Shown here piece by piece: positions 17,579-25,730 of a stretch of 64,000 nucleotides of DNA; the first letter of the stretch is position 1, and each line of letters opens with the position of its first letter. The DNA comes from Rhizobium bangladeshense (GTDB lineage: Bacteria > Pseudomonadota > Alphaproteobacteria > Rhizobiales > Rhizobiaceae): NCBI RefSeq assembly GCF_017357245.1, contig NZ_CP071612.1:3684001-3748000 (forward strand), written 5' to 3'. The notes beneath the pieces were generated by a model that made no database searches, had not been told where the DNA came from, and saw only the letters and a list, made by a program, of their open reading frames with translations. Made by a program: the position numbers and the translations under genes.

Positions 17579-19321
17579 GTGGCACACGCTCTGGTATCAT
17601 CCGACGCTGCAGCCTACGCATCGGGGCGGGAGATCAGTCAGACCCTGGAATCCGCCCGCAGCCAAGTCGAGGAGCGCTTTCTCGAGGGCGGCTCGGTGCT
17701 GCTGTCAGTGATGGATGTCCTCAACCGCCTGCTGAATTCGCTCGAAAGTGTCGCCAAGGCACTCGACGACAAGGAGGCGAGCGATACCAGCGCCGATCTC
17801 CGCGCCACGGTGGAAAGCCTGACTGCATTGCCGGTCATCGAAGAAAACCGCCAGCAGGCGCTCATCTCGCTGGCACAAACCGGCAGGGAGCTGCGCAAGC
17901 ATGTCGCCGACATGCAGGAGACGATGCGCTATCTCAGAACCTTTGCCGTGACCGTAAAGATCACCGGCGCCGGCCTTGCCGAATTCGCCGGCTTCGCTCA
18001 GGAGATCCTCGAACGGATCTATTCGGGCACCGACGAGGTCAATCGCTTCGCCGCCCATCTCGACAGTCTCGAGAAAGAGGTCAAACTCGCCGCCTCCTTC
18101 GGCGCCAACGTCTCTAAGAGCTACGCCGATACCGTTCCCGCGGTGGCCGGAGCCCTGCGCGATGATGCCGCCAAGATCACCGAACACCGCAAGAATCTCG
18201 GCGTCATCGCCCGAGAGGTTGGTGCTATTGCACGTGGTGTCCAGAGCAAGGTCAGCGCCACTCTATCGGCCCTCCAGATCGGTGATATCACCCGCCAGCG
18301 CATCGAGCATGTGCAGGCAATCTTTTCGCTGCTTGACGATTTCCTCGCCGGCGAAGATGGCGCCAGGCTCGACGCCGGCGCACGCCAGCGTCTCCAGAAT
18401 GTTGTTCACCATCTGACCGCCGCGCAGATCAGCGACATGTGCGTCAATTTCCAGCGGGATTCGGAGAACGTCGTCAAGACGATCGCGAGTTTCGACCATG
18501 ATATGCGGGAAATCCTCAAACTGCGCGATCAAATGGGGACGGAAAGCGGCGAAGCCGGCGGCAATTTCATGCGCGCGCTGGAAGCCAGCGTCTCTGCCGC
18601 CCACGAGATCGTCAAGCAGGTCGACACTGCAAGCCGCCAGGCCGATCAGGTAAGCCATTCGACGATCGGCACGGCCGCCAAGCTTTCCGAAGCCATCGCC
18701 AACATCCGCGCGGTCAAGACCGACATCCATTACATGGCTTTGAATACCAACCTGCGCTGCAGCCGGCTCGGCGAGGAAGGCAAGTCGATCAACGTGGTGA
18801 CTGCCGAGCTGCGCATCTTCGCCGGCAAGCTCGACGAATCTGCCGACGCCATCGTCAATGGCCTGCCGGGGCTCGAAGCCGCAGCCGAGCGAGTGGCTCC
18901 GGCTACGGATGCGGCGGCCGGCGGACTGGGAGAGAGCCTGACGTTCGCCGTCGGCAATATCCGTTCCGCGGCCAACGTCATGGAAAACGAGCTGAAGGTA
19001 CTCGCCGAGAACGGCCGCGAGGTCGCCACCAAGATTGGCCTGCTGATCGGCAAGCTGGACTTCCAGCATGAACTTGGCGATGTCCTTGCCCGCTGCGCCG
19101 ATGTACTCGAAGGCGTCGCTGGCACCGATGTCGCCGATATCTCCGATCTCGCCGAGGCCATTGCACCGCTCGACCGTAAGATCTTCAAGCTCTACACGAT
19201 GGTCCAGGAGCGCAGTATTCACCGCGATATCATCCCGGCAAGCGAGGAGAGCATTCCAGCTCCCGCCGGGATCGCCAAAGCGGAAGGTGACGAGGATCTT
19301 TTCGCCGACGCGCTGTTCTAG
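17579..19321 (+). CDS. Soluble MCP-like protein with CheZ-like motifs
   Basis: A 580-residue, almost wholly helical protein with no membrane segment. The region ALNTNLRCSRLGEEGKS and on to VVTAELR (about 387-412) is a degenerate MCP hairpin tip. Earlier, LQIGDITRQRIEHV (about 232-245) preserves the D-x-x-x-Q spacing (Asp236, Gln240) of the CheZ phosphatase helix, QDLTGQVI in E. coli. The protein ends DEDLFADALF, resembling the CheY-binding C-peptide of CheZ, DDLLDSLGF. I prefer the GTG at 17579, which has an AAAAGG site 7 bases upstream; an ATG at 17549 is also in frame. It is divergent from cheY-cheA. It could be a CheY phosphatase, a cytosolic receptor, or both; that is inference. Confidence 0.7.
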   Translation: MAHALVSSDAAAYASGREISQTLESARSQVEERFLEGGSVLLSVMDVLNRLLNSLESVAKALDDKEASDTSADLRATVESLTALPVIEENRQQALISLAQTGRELRKHVADMQETMRYLRTFAVTVKITGAGLAEFAGFAQEILERIYSGTDEVNRFAAHLDSLEKEVKLAASFGANVSKSYADTVPAVAGALRDDAAKITEHRKNLGVIAREVGAIARGVQSKVSATLSALQIGDITRQRIEHVQAIFSLLDDFLAGEDGARLDAGARQRLQNVVHHLTAAQISDMCVNFQRDSENVVKTIASFDHDMREILKLRDQMGTESGEAGGNFMRALEASVSAAHEIVKQVDTASRQADQVSHSTIGTAAKLSEAIANIRAVKTDIHYMALNTNLRCSRLGEEGKSINVVTAELRIFAGKLDESADAIVNGLPGLEAAAERVAPATDAAAGGLGESLTFAVGNIRSAANVMENELKVLAENGREVATKIGLLIGKLDFQHELGDVLARCADVLEGVAGTDVADISDLAEAIAPLDRKIFKLYTMVQERSIHRDIIPASEESIPAPAGIAKAEGDEDLFADALF

Positions 19322-19332
19322 ACGCCCGGCGG

Positions 19333-20415
19333 CTACCGCCGCCGGAATCTGTTGGCGGCGTCGATCGCCGCCTTCTGTTGTCCCTCCTCAATGCCGAGAT
19401 AGAAATCCTCGAGCGCCGGATCGGCGAGTCCCGCACGGCGCGACAACACATACCACTTCGCCGCTTCGACCGGATCCGGCGGCGTGCCGATCGCGTTGAT
19501 ATAGAGATGGGCGAGCTTGTTCTGCGCGACGACATTGCCGCCATTGGCGGCAAGTTTCAGCCACTCGAAACCCTTGACGTAGTCCTTCGGCCCACCGACG
19601 CCGTTGACGAGCCAGATGCCGAGATCGAGCTGGGCCGTATCGAAGCCGGCACGCGCGGCACGCGCCATCCATTCGCGGGCAAGCTGCTTCTTTTCCTCCG
19701 GCAGGTCCTTCAGCGTCGCATAGATCTGCGCCACGGCATATTGCGAGTCGGCAATGCCCTGTTCGGCCGATTTCTCGTAGAACGGCAGCGCGAGCTTCAG
19801 CCCCTTTTCGCCCGGATTGTCGGCGATGAGGATCTGGGCCCAGTTGAATTCGGCTGAGGGATTGCCGGCCTCGGCAGCCTTGCGCATATAATCGTCGGCC
19901 TTAGCCTTGTCGCGCATCACACCGTGGCCTTCCATCAGCATCAGCGCATATTTGAACATCGCCGCAGGATCGCCGCCTTCGGCCGCCTTGCCGTACCAGA
20001 AGGCTGCATTCTTTATGTCCTTCTTGACGCCGAGGCCTTGCGAGAGGATTTCGCCGATAAGCGTCTGCGCCGCAGGGTCGCCGAGCTGGGCGCGCGGCAG
20101 GGCCTTGTCCATTGCCGTCAAGTAGTAGCCGCGCTGAAAGGCGCCGTAAGCCTCGTCGATCGGCCCTTTGTAGTCCTTCTCCGGCGGAAGGTCGGGCAGC
20201 TTCGCGCCCATGCGGTCGAAAACGCCGACGCCATCCGAGGGCTTCACGTCCTCGCCGGTGAGCCGGTCCGTGCGGAAGCTTGAAGCCGGCGCAGTGCCCG
20301 GCTGGCCGATGACGCTGCCGGGTGCCTGCGCCAGGGCGATATTAGACCCGCCCGCGGTGAGGGCGACCATGCTGGCGAGCATATATTTCAAAAGGCGGGC
20401 GGGCGGGATCGGCAT
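19333..20415 (-). CDS. Sel1-repeat (TPR-like) exported protein
   Basis: A 360-residue protein with a signal peptide (MPIPPARLLKYMLASMVALT, cleavage near LAQA-PG), a proline-rich spacer, then five or more Sel1 repeats from about residue 110 (GDPAAQTLIGEILSQGLG, GDPAAMFKYALMLMEGHG, GNPSAEFNWAQILIADN). Sel1 proteins scaffold protein-protein contacts in the periplasm or outside the cell. The start at 20415 lies 10 bases after the ThiE-like gene, suggesting a two-gene unit. Similar proteins in rhizobia have been tied to exopolysaccharide regulation (ExoR is a Sel1 protein), but this is not clearly ExoR. Confidence 0.85.
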   Translation of the reverse strand: MPIPPARLLKYMLASMVALTAGGSNIALAQAPGSVIGQPGTAPASSFRTDRLTGEDVKPSDGVGVFDRMGAKLPDLPPEKDYKGPIDEAYGAFQRGYYLTAMDKALPRAQLGDPAAQTLIGEILSQGLGVKKDIKNAAFWYGKAAEGGDPAAMFKYALMLMEGHGVMRDKAKADDYMRKAAEAGNPSAEFNWAQILIADNPGEKGLKLALPFYEKSAEQGIADSQYAVAQIYATLKDLPEEKKQLAREWMARAARAGFDTAQLDLGIWLVNGVGGPKDYVKGFEWLKLAANGGNVVAQNKLAHLYINAIGTPPDPVEAAKWYVLSRRAGLADPALEDFYLGIEEGQQKAAIDAANRFRRR

Positions 20416-20425
20416 GAGCGGGATT

Positions 20426-21079
20426 TCAATCCTCAAACCGTGGCGCTTTTTCGTCAAGCAGAGCGTTGATCTCGGCAACGATGGACGGCGCCCGAGCGGG
20501 CTCTCCGAACACCGCCAGCCGGAACGCTACGAACTCTGCTCCGGTCTCGGCGACGGCAAGAGCCGACGCCGGATCGGTGCCGCCCATGACAATGCAGGGG
20601 ATCTCTATCATCGAGGCCCACCATTCGCCGAGCGCGAGGTTCTTGGGATGCGCCTCAGGCTTGATGTCCCCGTCGAGTTTGCCGAAGAAGATATAATCCG
20701 GCCTGACCTCGCCGATCTCCAGCGCCGTGTGCCGGTCGCTCGCGTTGCCGCCGCCGACGATTAGCTTTGGTGCGTGTTTGTCGATCGCCTCCGACAGCGC
20801 CTGCGCGTTACCCGCAAGATGCAGGCCATCGGCCTTTGCCCGTCCCGCCACGCGGCTATCGCCTGCAATCAGCGCGGCGGCTCCGGCATCCTGGATTACC
20901 GGCACCAGCTTCTCGGCGTGTTTCTGGAAAGTGCCGTCGTCGAGCCCGTATTGTGGCACGATCACCGAGGCGACATCGCCGCCCTTCAGCGCGTCGGCGA
21001 CGATCCTTGCCTGCTCATCGGCGTCGGCGATATCAGGGGCGATGAGGACCAGGCGGCAGCGATTTTCGGGTTCGGTCAT
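20426..21079 (-). CDS. ThiE/TenI-like TIM-barrel protein
   Basis: A 217-residue protein with the layout of the thiamine-phosphate-synthase superfamily: a first strand CRLVLIAPDI, a mid-barrel ADGLHLAGN, LIVGGGNASDRHTALE, PDYIFFGKLDGD, then IPCIVMGGTDPASALAVAET. The ThiE substrate motifs look altered: H-x-G-Q-x-D is HLAGN, and the usual I-G-x-S-x-H segment is VGGGNASDRH. It may therefore not make thiamine phosphate. I start at MTEPENR (21079), with GGAAAG upstream; the frame continues 30 codons further without homology. It precedes the Sel1 gene. Confidence 0.7.
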   Translation of the reverse strand: MTEPENRCRLVLIAPDIADADEQARIVADALKGGDVASVIVPQYGLDDGTFQKHAEKLVPVIQDAGAAALIAGDSRVAGRAKADGLHLAGNAQALSEAIDKHAPKLIVGGGNASDRHTALEIGEVRPDYIFFGKLDGDIKPEAHPKNLALGEWWASMIEIPCIVMGGTDPASALAVAETGAEFVAFRLAVFGEPARAPSIVAEINALLDEKAPRFED

Positions 21080-21187
21080 GAGGTCTTTCCGTTTCCTGCG
21101 AATTCCCTTCTCGAAAGGACGGATCCGCACTCGTTTTGTGTGAGTAGTTCCGTTAGAGGAGGCTTGCAAGAGGAGGACGTCGAAAGC

Positions 21188-21952
21188 ATGCCGCAGGACT
21201 TGTCATTCTACTACGCCGCCGTGCCCGCAGTTCTGCTAGTCGGACTTGCAAAAGGCGGCATGGGCGATGCTTTGTCGCTGATCGGCCTACCCTTTCTCGC
21301 CCTCGTGGTCTCGCCGCTCGAGGCGGCGGCGATCCTGCTGCCGATCCTGGTCTTCATGGACATGATCTCGCTTGTCATCTGGCGCAGGTACGGCGATTGG
21401 GCAACGCTGAAGATCATGCTGCCGGGTGCAATTTTGGGCATTGCCCTCGGCTGGGCGACTTCCGCGCTCGTACCCGGTAACGTGCTGCGTGTCGTCATCG
21501 GCGCGGTGACGATCCTCTTCTGTCTACGTTATTTCTGGAATAATTTCGGCCCCAGCGCCGGCAAGACGATCCCGCCGCGCGGCCAGCGGCCGGTGGCCGC
21601 CGGTCTCTGGGGAACGTTTTCCGGATATGGCAGCTTCGTCGCCCATGCCGGCGGCGCGCCGTTTCAGATCTATGCCCTGCCGCTCAAGCTGGAGCCGCGC
21701 GAATATACCGGCACCAGCGTGCGCTTCTTCGCGATCCTCAACGCCATCAAGCTGATCCCCTATTTCGCGCTCGGCCAGCTCGACACACAGAACCTTGCGA
21801 CCTCCGCCACGCTCCTGCCTGTCGCGCCGCTCGCGACCCTTGCCGGCGCCTGGTGCGTGCGCCGCATGAAGCCTCAGATTTTCTACCCTTTCATGTATGC
21901 GATGGCACTGATCGCGGCCTTGCTGATCATGCGCGAGGGCCTTGGCGGGTAA
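21188..21952 (+). CDS. TauE/SafE-family sulfite/anion exporter permease
   Basis: A 254-residue integral membrane protein of the TauE/SafE (DUF81) family with about eight hydrophobic segments. The internal duplication is visible as LLVGLAKGGMGDALSLIGLP near the start and SGYGSFVAHAGGAPFQIYALP in the second half, both with the family's Gly-rich turn. Members export sulfite, sulfoacetate or related organic anions; the substrate here is unknown. ATG 21188 follows AGGAGGACG at a slightly long spacing. It is divergent from the ThiE-like gene and followed by an ArsR regulator. Confidence 0.85.
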   Translation: MPQDLSFYYAAVPAVLLVGLAKGGMGDALSLIGLPFLALVVSPLEAAAILLPILVFMDMISLVIWRRYGDWATLKIMLPGAILGIALGWATSALVPGNVLRVVIGAVTILFCLRYFWNNFGPSAGKTIPPRGQRPVAAGLWGTFSGYGSFVAHAGGAPFQIYALPLKLEPREYTGTSVRFFAILNAIKLIPYFALGQLDTQNLATSATLLPVAPLATLAGAWCVRRMKPQIFYPFMYAMALIAALLIMREGLGG

Positions 21953-22018
21953 TGGCCGCAGCACGCTGCAATGCACAATTTTCTTGCTGCGCCGTGCGGT
22001 TTGACGTAGCGTTCCTGC

Positions 22019-22279
22019 ATGTCGAACACGGACCCTTTCTCTGCGATTGCCGATCCTAACCGGCGCTTTCTGCTGGAGGAATTGCGGCGCGCGCCGCGCA
22101 CGGTCAACGAGCTTGCCGAGGGCCTGCCGATCAGCCGACCTGCTGTCTCGCAACATCTGAAGGCGCTGCTGGACAGCAACCTCGTCTCCGTAACCTCGGA
22201 AGGTACGAAACGCATCTATGCGGTCAACAACCGCGGCTTTGACAAGCTCAATCTATGGCTAGATCAGTTCTGGGCCTGA
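22019..22279 (+). CDS. ArsR-family winged-helix regulator
   Basis: An 86-residue compact ArsR/SmtB-like HTH protein: DPFSAIADPNRRFLLEELRR, then the recognition region VNELAEGLPISRPAVSQHLK and wing VTSEGTKRIYAVN. It has no Cys cluster or His pair of metal sensors, so it is not an evident metal-responsive repressor. It may control the upstream permease, 66 bases away on the same strand, but no operator is obvious. It lacks the C-terminal extension of the common ArsR-SRPBCC pair regulators. Confidence 0.88.
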   Translation: MSNTDPFSAIADPNRRFLLEELRRAPRTVNELAEGLPISRPAVSQHLKALLDSNLVSVTSEGTKRIYAVNNRGFDKLNLWLDQFWA

Positions 22280-22333
22280 CCGCGCCCTTCCCCCGGCGCA
22301 ATCATTGTAACGCCATTTGCTGCGAGCAGACGC

Positions 22334-22373
22334 AAAAGCGCCAGCCGCGACGTCACAAGCATCGGGCTGGCGC
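22334..22373 (-). terminator. Rho-independent-like terminator of the leftward DUF465 gene
   Basis: GCGCCAGCC (22338-22346) pairs perfectly with GGCTGGCGC (22365-22373) around an 18-base loop. On the minus strand the stem is followed by TTTTGCG. It lies between the convergent arsR and DUF465 genes. Confidence 0.65.
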
Positions 22374-22464
22374 AATTCTGGTGTGATCACCGGTTCTTGC
22401 AAATTTTTGGCGGAATGGATGGATTTACCTCTTGCGCAAGATCGCCCGGCGACCCTTGGGAAGA

Positions 22465-22638
22465 TCAATGGACGGATGACTTGAGACGCTGAATCTCGTC
22501 CTTGATGCGCAGCTTGCGGCGCTTGCATTCGGCAATTTCTGTATCGGAGATAGAGGGAGCTGTTCTAAGTGCATGCAACTCCTCCTCGAGAGCAACATGC
22601 TTTTTCTGGAGTGATTCAAGATGAGCTTCAACTGTCAT
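22465..22638 (-). CDS. DUF465 (YdcH-like) small coiled-coil protein
   Basis: A 57-residue protein beginning MTVEAHLESLQKKHVALEEE and ending KDEIQRLKSSVH. The pattern of a charged helical hairpin with CKRRKLRIKDEI is the DUF465/YdcH family signature. Family members are small, abundant helical proteins of unknown function. A second family member is encoded divergently 227 bases away, and a terminator follows this one at 22334-22373. Confidence 0.82.
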   Translation of the reverse strand: MTVEAHLESLQKKHVALEEELHALRTAPSISDTEIAECKRRKLRIKDEIQRLKSSVH

Positions 22639-22865
22639 TTGACCCTTCCTTCCTCTTACCCTCCCCGACCGTCTTCGTCGGGGATCAAGGTGTCAACGCG
22701 CGGACTGTGACATATTTTTGAAGGCTTGTCGAAGGCCAAAAGATGAAGATGAGATGGCAAATTCATGATCAAGACTAACTAGCCGTTACCCGTATTTGGT
22801 GATAGGAGCTTGCGGAAATCATCGGCAGATCGGACAAGGTCCGAGGACGATAACGGGGAATGCAT

Positions 22866-23069
22866 ATGGCCGATCAGGAACAGGCGGAAATCAGGCTCAT
22901 GGTGGCGCGCCTGCGCCAGGAGCACGAGGATTTCGATGCCGCGATCAATGCCATGATTGAGACCGGGTGCGACGCTCTGCGAATCCAGCGCATGAAAAAG
23001 AAGAAGCTCGTCATCAAGGACAAGCTCTCCAAGCTGGAAGATCAGATCGTTCCCGACATCATTGCCTGA
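22866..23069 (+). CDS. DUF465 (YdcH-like) small coiled-coil protein, second copy
   Basis: A 67-residue helical protein ([40 protein letters not shown]) of the same family as the divergent gene at 22465. ATG 22866 is preferred over the ATG two codons earlier because of the GGGGA ribosome site about 8 bases before it. It lies 16 bases before purE on the same strand, so it may be cotranscribed with the purine genes. Confidence 0.82.
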   Translation: MADQEQAEIRLMVARLRQEHEDFDAAINAMIETGCDALRIQRMKKKKLVIKDKLSKLEDQIVPDIIA

Positions 23070-23085
23070 AAGGAGCGGCCGCGCG

Positions 23086-23580
23086 ATGACAGACAGACCA
23101 CCCGTCGCCATCATCATGGGCAGCCAATCCGATTGGGAGACCATGAAGAACGCTGCCGACACGCTGGAATCGCTGGAGATTGCTTACGACGCGCGCATTA
23201 TCTCGGCGCATCGCACGCCCGACCGGCTGGTCAACTTCGCCAAGGGTGCACGGGCTGAAGGGTTCAAGGTGATTATTGCCGGCGCCGGCGGCGCGGCCCA
23301 CCTGCCGGGCATGGCCGCATCGATGACGCCGCTGCCGGTCTTCGGCGTGCCGGTCCAGTCTAAAGCTCTCTCCGGGCAGGACAGCCTTCTTTCCATCGTG
23401 CAGATGCCGGCCGGCATTCCGGTTGGGACGCTCGCTATCGGCAAGGCGGGCGCGATCAACGCCGCTCTTCTAGCCGCCGCCGTGCTTGCCCTTTCCGACG
23501 AAGAGATCGCCGACAGGCTGGACGAATGGCGCGAGCGCCAGAGTGTCGCCGTCGCCGAATACCCGATGGACGACCTATGA
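23086..23580 (+). CDS. purE: PurE, N5-carboxyaminoimidazole ribonucleotide mutase
   Basis: A 164-residue class I PurE that converts N5-CAIR to CAIR in purine synthesis. The signature [10 protein letters not shown] is at 11-20, SAHRTPDRL contains the catalytic His, and [14 protein letters not shown] follows. ATG 23086 has AAGGAG upstream. It overlaps purK by ATGA, giving the usual purEK pair. Confidence 0.96.
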   Translation: MTDRPPVAIIMGSQSDWETMKNAADTLESLEIAYDARIISAHRTPDRLVNFAKGARAEGFKVIIAGAGGAAHLPGMAASMTPLPVFGVPVQSKALSGQDSLLSIVQMPAGIPVGTLAIGKAGAINAALLAAAVLALSDEEIADRLDEWRERQSVAVAEYPMDDL

Positions 23581-24653
23581 AGGCAGGAACGATCGGCATC
23601 ATCGGCGGCGGCCAGCTCGGCCGCATGCTGGCCATTGCCGCCGCCAGATTGAATTTCCGCACTGTCATCCTCGAGCCGCAGCCGGACTGCCCGGCTGCCC
23701 AGCTTGCCAACCGGCAGATCGTTGCCGCCTATGACGATCCGGCCGCCTTGGCCGAACTCGCCGCCGCCTGCGACGTCGTCACCTACGAATTCGAGAATGT
23801 GCCCGTCGGGGCCGCCGAGAGGCTCTCGGCAAGCATCGCCGTCTACCCGCCGCCGAAAGCGCTGGAAGCCGCACAGGATCGGCTGGTCGAAAAACGCTTC
23901 CTCAACGGCTGCGGCATATCAACCGCCCGCTTTCATGCGATCGACAGCCAGGCCGATCTGGAGGCCGCCCTTGAGGATTTCGGCGGGCGGGGCGTTTTGA
24001 AGACCCGCCGCCTCGGCTATGACGGCAAGGGGCAGAAGGTATTCCGCTCGGCGGCGGACGATCCTGACGGTGCATATGCCGCGCTCGGGGCCGTGCCGCT
24101 GATCCTCGAAAGCTTTATCGCCTTCGAGCGCGAAGTCTCGATCATCGCTGCACGCGCCACGGACGGCGCGATCGTCTGCTTCGATCCTGCCGAAAACATC
24201 CACCGGAACGGCATCCTTCACACCTCGACCGTTCCAGCCGCAATCTCGGCGGCAACGGCGGAGGCCGCTCGTCGATCGGCCGAAAAGATCCTCGCCGCAT
24301 TGAACTATGTCGGCGTCATCGGCATCGAATTCTTCGTGCTTGCCGACGGCAGCCTGATCGCCAACGAGATGGCGCCTCGCGTCCACAATTCTGGTCATTG
24401 GACGGAAGCCGCCTGCGTCGTCAGCCAGTTCGAGCAGCATATACGCGCTGTCGCCGGCCTGCCGCTCGGCAATGGCGAGCGGCACTCCGACTGCGTCATG
24501 CGGAATCTCGTCGGCGACGATATCCTTGCCGTTCCCGATTGGCTGCAGCGTCCAGACACGCTGGTTCACCTCTATGGCAAGAGCGAGTGGCGCCCGGGCC
24601 GCAAGATGGGTCATGTCACCACGTTGACGCCGAAATCGCCGGTTTCGCGGTGA
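23577..24653 (+). CDS. purK: PurK, N5-carboxyaminoimidazole ribonucleotide synthase
   Basis: A 358-residue ATP-grasp ligase carboxylating AIR with bicarbonate and ATP. The N-terminal [17 protein letters not shown], the [11 protein letters not shown] block, the [13 protein letters not shown] segment and the ATP-grasp core [20 protein letters not shown] are typical. It starts within the purE stop (ATGA). A terminator lies 85 bases past its end. Confidence 0.95.
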   Translation: MKAGTIGIIGGGQLGRMLAIAAARLNFRTVILEPQPDCPAAQLANRQIVAAYDDPAALAELAAACDVVTYEFENVPVGAAERLSASIAVYPPPKALEAAQDRLVEKRFLNGCGISTARFHAIDSQADLEAALEDFGGRGVLKTRRLGYDGKGQKVFRSAADDPDGAYAALGAVPLILESFIAFEREVSIIAARATDGAIVCFDPAENIHRNGILHTSTVPAAISAATAEAARRSAEKILAALNYVGVIGIEFFVLADGSLIANEMAPRVHNSGHWTEAACVVSQFEQHIRAVAGLPLGNGERHSDCVMRNLVGDDILAVPDWLQRPDTLVHLYGKSEWRPGRKMGHVTTLTPKSPVSR

Positions 24654-24693
24654 GAAAGCGGCCATGCGGCTTTGGAAAAACACCGTCACGTGG

Positions 24694-24722
24694 TTGACAC
24701 GGAAAAGGTGACGAGGTATCTG
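24694..24722 (+). promoter_or_regulatory. Strong sigma-70-like promoter ahead of rpmJ
   Basis: TTGACA (24694-24699), a 17-base spacer, and TATCTG (24717-24722). This is the clearest promoter in the window. It is flanked by CGTCAC (24684-24689) and GTGACG (24708-24713), an inverted repeat around the -35 box. Transcription would begin near 24729, directly before the hairpin at 24738. Confidence 0.6.
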
Positions 24723-24737
24723 CACCCCCACCTAAAG

Positions 24738-24764
24738 AGCGCGCCCCGACGGCGCGCTTTTGAT
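24738..24764 (+). terminator. Rho-independent terminator or attenuator before rpmJ
   Basis: AGCGCGCC (24738-24745) pairs with GGCGCGCT (24751-24758) across CCGAC, followed by TTTTGATTGTT. It ends purEK transcripts, but because it lies downstream of the promoter at 24694 it could also attenuate rpmJ. Confidence 0.7.
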
Positions 24765-24818
24765 TGTTAAAGTTACGGGCGAATGTGAATTCCCCCATAG
24801 AGATCGCGGATCAGAAAA

Positions 24819-24944
24819 ATGAAGATCAAGAATTCGCTCAAGTCGCTCAAGGCTCGTCACCGTGACAACCGTCTGGTTCGTCGCAAGGGCCGCATCTACA
24901 TCATCAACAAGCTGAACCCGCGCTATAAGGCTCGTCAGGGCTGA
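24819..24944 (+). CDS. rpmJ: Ribosomal protein L36 (rpmJ), C-minus type
   Basis: A 41-residue basic protein, [20 protein letters not shown] then [20 protein letters not shown] and a final G. It is the long-form L36 without the zinc-binding cysteines. The alphaproteobacterial gene commonly stands alone, as here. The leader of about 90 bases contains a strong promoter and a terminator-like hairpin. Confidence 0.95.
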   Translation: MKIKNSLKSLKARHRDNRLVRRKGRIYIINKLNPRYKARQG

Positions 24945-25053
24945 TTGCGCGAATCCGGATTGCTGCGCCGCGCATGTTACGGCCAGGCATATCCGGTAGG
25001 TCGCTGCGGTGATCCCGTCTAATTTGTTTGATCTTCGGCGCTGGCGGACTAAT

Positions 25054-25668
25054 ATGTCCGCTATGCGCTTTTTTGCTTTGACGTCAGCGGTGCTGCCGCT
25101 TGCTTTCATCCTCTTCGCCTCCCCGTTTCCTGCCGCCGCGGCGGAAAAGGACGTCATTGTCGAGCAGAGGGATGCCAGTAGTTCGCCGAAGCAGCGTCTC
25201 GATCAGCTTTTCAGCCAGCTGAAACGCGAGCGCGATCCCGACAAGGCCAGCAGCATCGCGAACGAAATTCGCATGGAATGGAATGATTCCGGCAGCGCGA
25301 CCATCAATCTGCTGATGCAATGGGCCGACAAGGCGATCGAGGAAAAGCGCAATCCCGCCGCTCTCGATTTCCTCGACGAGGCGATCGCCCTCAAGCCAGA
25401 TTATGCCGAGAGCTGGAATCGCCGCGCCTCGCTGAATTTTGTCATGGGCAATTACCGCAAGTCGATGTCCGACATCGAGCGCGTGCTGGATCTCGAGCCG
25501 CGCCATTTCGGCGCCCTCTCCGGCATGGCCGCGATCCTCAGCAATTCCGGCAACGACCAATTGACGCTGAAGGCCTGGGAACGGTTCCTCGATATCTATC
25601 CCGCCGAACGCACCGCGCAGGAACAGGTCAACATGCTTGCGGAAAAACTGGCAGGCAATCGAACCTGA
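25054..25668 (+). CDS. Exported tetratricopeptide-repeat protein
   Basis: A 204-residue protein with a signal peptide (MSAMRFFALTSAVLPLAFIL, cleavage after AAAA), then TPR-like helices: INLLMQWADKAIEEKRNPAALDF, AIALKPDYAESWNRRASLNF and VLDLEPRHFGALSGMAAI (about residues 85-180). It is probably periplasmic. The start could be Met 1 or Met 4 of this frame. It precedes the alpha/beta hydrolase by 62 bases on the same strand. The partner and function are unknown. Confidence 0.8.
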   Translation: MSAMRFFALTSAVLPLAFILFASPFPAAAAEKDVIVEQRDASSSPKQRLDQLFSQLKRERDPDKASSIANEIRMEWNDSGSATINLLMQWADKAIEEKRNPAALDFLDEAIALKPDYAESWNRRASLNFVMGNYRKSMSDIERVLDLEPRHFGALSGMAAILSNSGNDQLTLKAWERFLDIYPAERTAQEQVNMLAEKLAGNRT

Positions 25669-25730
25669 AGCCGAGTCGCCGCGCTTGACCGCCGCCCAGA
25701 TCGCGCAATTTTCAGAACTGTCGAGGCATT

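Noticed and set aside
17428..18117. Plus-strand open frame overlapping the MCP/CheZ-like gene
   Set aside because: Another frame of the same region; basic Arg-rich shadow without motifs. The frame from 17579 shows the MCP-like helices.
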